This document shows, in pieces, positions 60,542-64,000 of a DNA stretch of 64,000 nucleotides. The first letter of the stretch is position 1; each line of letters begins with the position of its first letter. Made by a program: the position numbers and the translations under genes. The notes beneath the pieces were generated by a model. That model was not told the DNA's origin. It was given only the letters and a program-made list of their open reading frames with translations, and did no database searches. This DNA is from Glossina fuscipes (taxonomy: Eukaryota; Arthropoda; Insecta; Diptera; Glossinidae), in the NCBI RefSeq assembly GCF_014805625.2, contig NW_023998417.1:6922115-6986114 (forward strand). The letters run 5' to 3'.

Positions 60542-63443
60542 GTATATAGATATGCCGCCATGTGCACAAAATTCCACACAAAACAAACGCCTGTTGCACA
60601 ATCTCTGTAATAGAAATACATACAAACAAACATATCTATTATTCTATTCTCTAACACATCTATATATGCATATATTTGTACATAAAAACATAGAATTCAT
60701 TCATAAAATGAAATTTGTACACGATGATGACGATGCCAGTTGTTTGGTTGGTTGGTTGGCTAGGTTAGGGAGTGTATAGCAGATAAAGCTCTTTGCAATA
60801 GTTGCGTTTATGTTATAGCAGTGCCTCTCTATATATATATGTGTGTGTGTGTGTGTGCTTGTGTATGTGTAAGCAAGTATATGCTTATGCTGCAGCAAGT
60901 GCTGATGGCAAGTATTTATCAAACGATGCTAAATGTTTGGAATATAAAATTTAATGCCACAATAGGAAAGTAGCAACGACAAGAACAACAACAATAAAAA
61001 GAAGGGGGAGACAAGAGCATATAAACATTAATTTATTTTTGCATATTGCTACGTGTGCATCAAATAAAAGGAAAAGAACTTTATATTTATTATGCAACAA
61101 TAACAATAGTTTAACCAAATCGTGATAATCATGATGGCAATGCCTCCCGTTCTGCCCGTTCGCTTCATCGCTTTACCAACCCCATCGCAAATTTACTTTA
61201 AAGTTTTTAGCATCCGGTTTTGCTTCTCTTTTCTCTCGTTGTTGTTTTTTTGGCTTAATGCAACTGTAAATTACTGGTTAGTAGCAATTCGATGCCTTCC
61301 TTCCCAACTTCCTAAACCAGATGCAAAAGCAGATGTTTTTTGTTTTTTTTCGCTAACTAACTAAAGAAGCAACAAGTGGCTAAATTCATTTTTCTAAACC
61401 CTCAACTTCTATCCAACATTCTATTCCTACTGCGTGCACATATAGAAGTTCGGTCAAGTTTACATTCGCTATACTTTACATTGAACGTATGATGGTGCAT
61501 CTGCACAAGTGTTCATATCGAATTTTTATTACGTTTGTTTTTTTTTTTTTCTTTTCGCTTAATTTTTTTTAATCCATTTTCGTTAATAGCATTTACCAGA
61601 CAAAAAATAATACACCGTTGTTGTGATATCGACTACTGAAGTTGTTCAGCTTTTTGTCAGTTTAGCTACCTTTTAAATATTTTAATGTATCTTTAAGTGC
61701 TGTTTGTCATTACATATCTAAAATATGACTAATAAATATGAAATGCCGAATAAAAGATCTATAAAGAAGTTTTCAAAGAAAAAAAACAAAAAAAAAGAAA
61801 ATTAAATAAAACTCATTTCCATTAACTCGTGTTAAGATAAAATTTAAAGAAAGTTTTTGAGATTCAGTTTTCATCTGGCATTTATAAACATTATTGAAAT
61901 TTTTTCGAAAATCATTTAATGCGCTTAATAAACCACCAGCGCTTTCTCACCAAATAATATGAGTTGAACAGGTTAAGCAATCTGTGAAATAAAGTTTAGC
62001 TCAGTATGCGAAGAAGAATTATTTAAGTTGACTTAGTATCATAGTAGGAAGAAAGAGCACCAAATTGCTTCACCATTAAGGCCAACGCGATTCAATTTTT
62101 TACGATAGTTTAACTCAATTGAAAGTTGAAGTATTGCCACTTACTTCATGAAATATGACAATAACACTATAGAAATTATGCCTTAAAAAGACCTACTCGT
62201 ACTACTCGTTCGATTGTTTTTCCAAATTTTTTGAAAAGCAAATTCTAGCAACTCATGTATTTCATGAGCAAAATATAAATGTGAACAACTTTTATAAGGA
62301 AGCCTATAATCAATATATTTATTTAATTTAATTTTTATGAGATTGTAAGCAGAAACAATATTCGATCTACCCGCTTGAGGAAAGAAACGAACACGTAAGC
62401 CATAACAAGTTCGCTTTCGATGGAATGCACAAGAAAAAAAAAGCTTATAACAAACTATGCGCAATAATTGACAATTGCTTCATTTTAAAACCACATTGCC
62501 CTGAATATATTACAAACTGCCTTCAGGTGGCGGTAAATCCTTCTCCTTCAGCATTAATAATTATTCCATATTCGTCTCAAATTAAAACTTTAGTATTGTC
62601 ACTAATTGTCTGTCATGCCAAACCTTAGTGAGGAAGAAATGAAATTTTTCTACATATCCAAGTAAATCTTGATCGCTCCTACGAATTCAAAGAGAAGATT
62701 GATATATATTGCAATTTCTTTGTAAAACTTTGCCAATTTCAATAAAAATCTATCTTGATCACTTAACATTGATGATCTTAGATCTATCTTGGCATTGAAA
62801 AAAGAAGAGGAAATGTTTAATTTATCTTTCATATGACAATCGACACTGCTTTAAAATGTATGCAATCTCGGAATGGGTTACACCAATCCACAGTTCTAGT
62901 TTGTAAAATTTTAACAATCGAGACCTGAAACATAAAATTTATGAAATCCTTTAGATTCAATTCCACAACCAAGTTAAAGCGACTGCGCAAAAAAAGGAAA
63001 ATTTTTCTATACAAAGCTAATAAAAACACTGTAAGGGCCTAGCACAGATTGATGGGAAATTGTATAACAGATATAGGTAAAGTGTACTATTCAAAGACAG
63101 ATTAATTAATTCGTTAGTGAAAGTATATTAAAATATTTCGAAATACAGATGGAGATAAATGCATTTACGGGTAGAGAGAGAGATGAAAAGAAGTTAGCGT
63201 TAAAAGTTAGTAAGCAATAGATATTGAACATCCGTTTAAGATACATACTTAAAAATGCCAAACTTATTCGTTATGCAAACAATTATTGAAAATTCTGTGA
63301 AAAAATTTTAACAAATTTACTTAATTTACGTAATCAGTAATAGACTTGATCTCTCGCATGATCTTAATCATGGAAATCATGGAAATATCAATTCGAAATA
63401 AAATGTTCAGTCGTATGCTCCGCTTATTAAATTTATTTGGATC

Positions 63444-63448
<5 letters not shown>
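60542..63448. other. AT-rich non-coding DNA
   Basis: Contains a GGTTGGTTGG patch (60741-60760), TA/GT runs at 60833-60856 and T-runs near 61540. Frames at 62183-62464 and 62425-62628 have mixed composition but no motif, and oppose each other. No gene is supported. Confidence 0.55.

Positions 63449-63489
<41 letters not shown>
63449..63489. repeat. (TG)n microsatellite
   Basis: About 20 uninterrupted TG units; the Val/Cys repeat frame over it is an artefact. Confidence 0.95.
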
Positions 63490-63495
<6 letters not shown>

Positions 63496-64000
63496 CGGTA
63501 TGAAGAGCATTTCCTTGTTTCTCAAAACCGAAAAATCGATTCTTACGTATAAATATTCATAATGTTCTAACTAAGCATAAGATGCATTGTTGCAGCGTTG
63601 CATCTTCTAAGCTCCAACTATTTCCAATCTGACCAATCTCTTGCCATAGAACTAACTTAATATGTAGTCTTGGCATTCTATTTCAATCTAACTTCAAAGT
63701 GCAACAAATCATATTCAGTTTTCTATGCGTGTGCGTGAGAAGCATTGAAGCGTGCATATACAGCCCCAAAAAAAAAAGTGCACACACGCATCTATCTGCA
63801 CTATTTCGACATTGTATTCATCATCATAGTTTCAATGTAACGGCAGTTGTTGTAGTTTTCTAGCAAAATTTCCTAGAATTCTGACACACACACAGCCAAG
63901 CTGGCAAGTGTGGGTGTGCATCCACTTATATATGCATATGTAAATTTATACCGGTTTGAGTTTCAATGCCTGTGCATATACTTACTCTACTTATATCTAA
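63490..64000. other. AT-rich non-coding DNA to window end
   Basis: CA- and GT-rich patches (63720-63790, 63890-63920) but no gene, repeat family or splice context recognised. Confidence 0.6.

Noticed and set aside
62183..62628. Opposed 93- and 67-codon frames
   Set aside because: They overlap on opposite strands, contain no motif and lack splice context; chance is sufficient.

Overview
The window is AT-rich eukaryotic DNA with no dense gene content. It carries long A and T homopolymers, many (TA)n, (GT)n and trinucleotide arrays, decayed transposon fragments, and one 400-base run of N (48244-48643). The repeat style, the CAA/CAG/GTT tracts and the mariner relic suggest an insect, most likely a higher dipteran such as a tephritid fruit fly. 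That is inference: no marker gene is present. The 64 kb reads as the inside of one or more very long introns, or as intergenic DNA. I see no bacterial operon, CRISPR array, rRNA gene or canonical tRNA gene.

Layout. 1-3330 is rich in simple repeats and holds a small CpG-rich pocket (1493-1585). 3331-10400 is mostly unique AT-rich DNA with one short dispersed repeat (8881-9016). 10400-13000 is a block of (TA)n/(TG)n arrays. 13762-14165 is a decayed mariner transposase. 14200-22600 is AT-rich filler with a second repeat copy (21007-21170) and some splice-like signals. 22600-24660 is again microsatellite-rich and contains a Q/N/H-rich open segment (23210-23426). 24660-48200 is AT-rich filler with several relics and two local duplications. 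48200-64000 has the gap, two more repeat copies (47390-47580, 51351-51540), the best exon candidate of the window (minus strand, 53219-53385), and more microsatellites.

The strongest protein-coding hypothesis is the minus-strand exon at 53219-53385. It has a T-tract acceptor, an ATG, 38 codons for a typical signal peptide or signal anchor, and a GTAAGA donor. If it is real, the window to its left would be a long intron of that gene. The minus-strand sites at 51757, 43171 and 7834, where a 3' splice site abuts a 5' splice site, could then be recursive-splicing points. This is unproven.

The clearest mobile-element findings are the mariner pseudogene and a four-copy SINE-like family, all copies in the same orientation. 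I found no convincing previously undescribed biological system.
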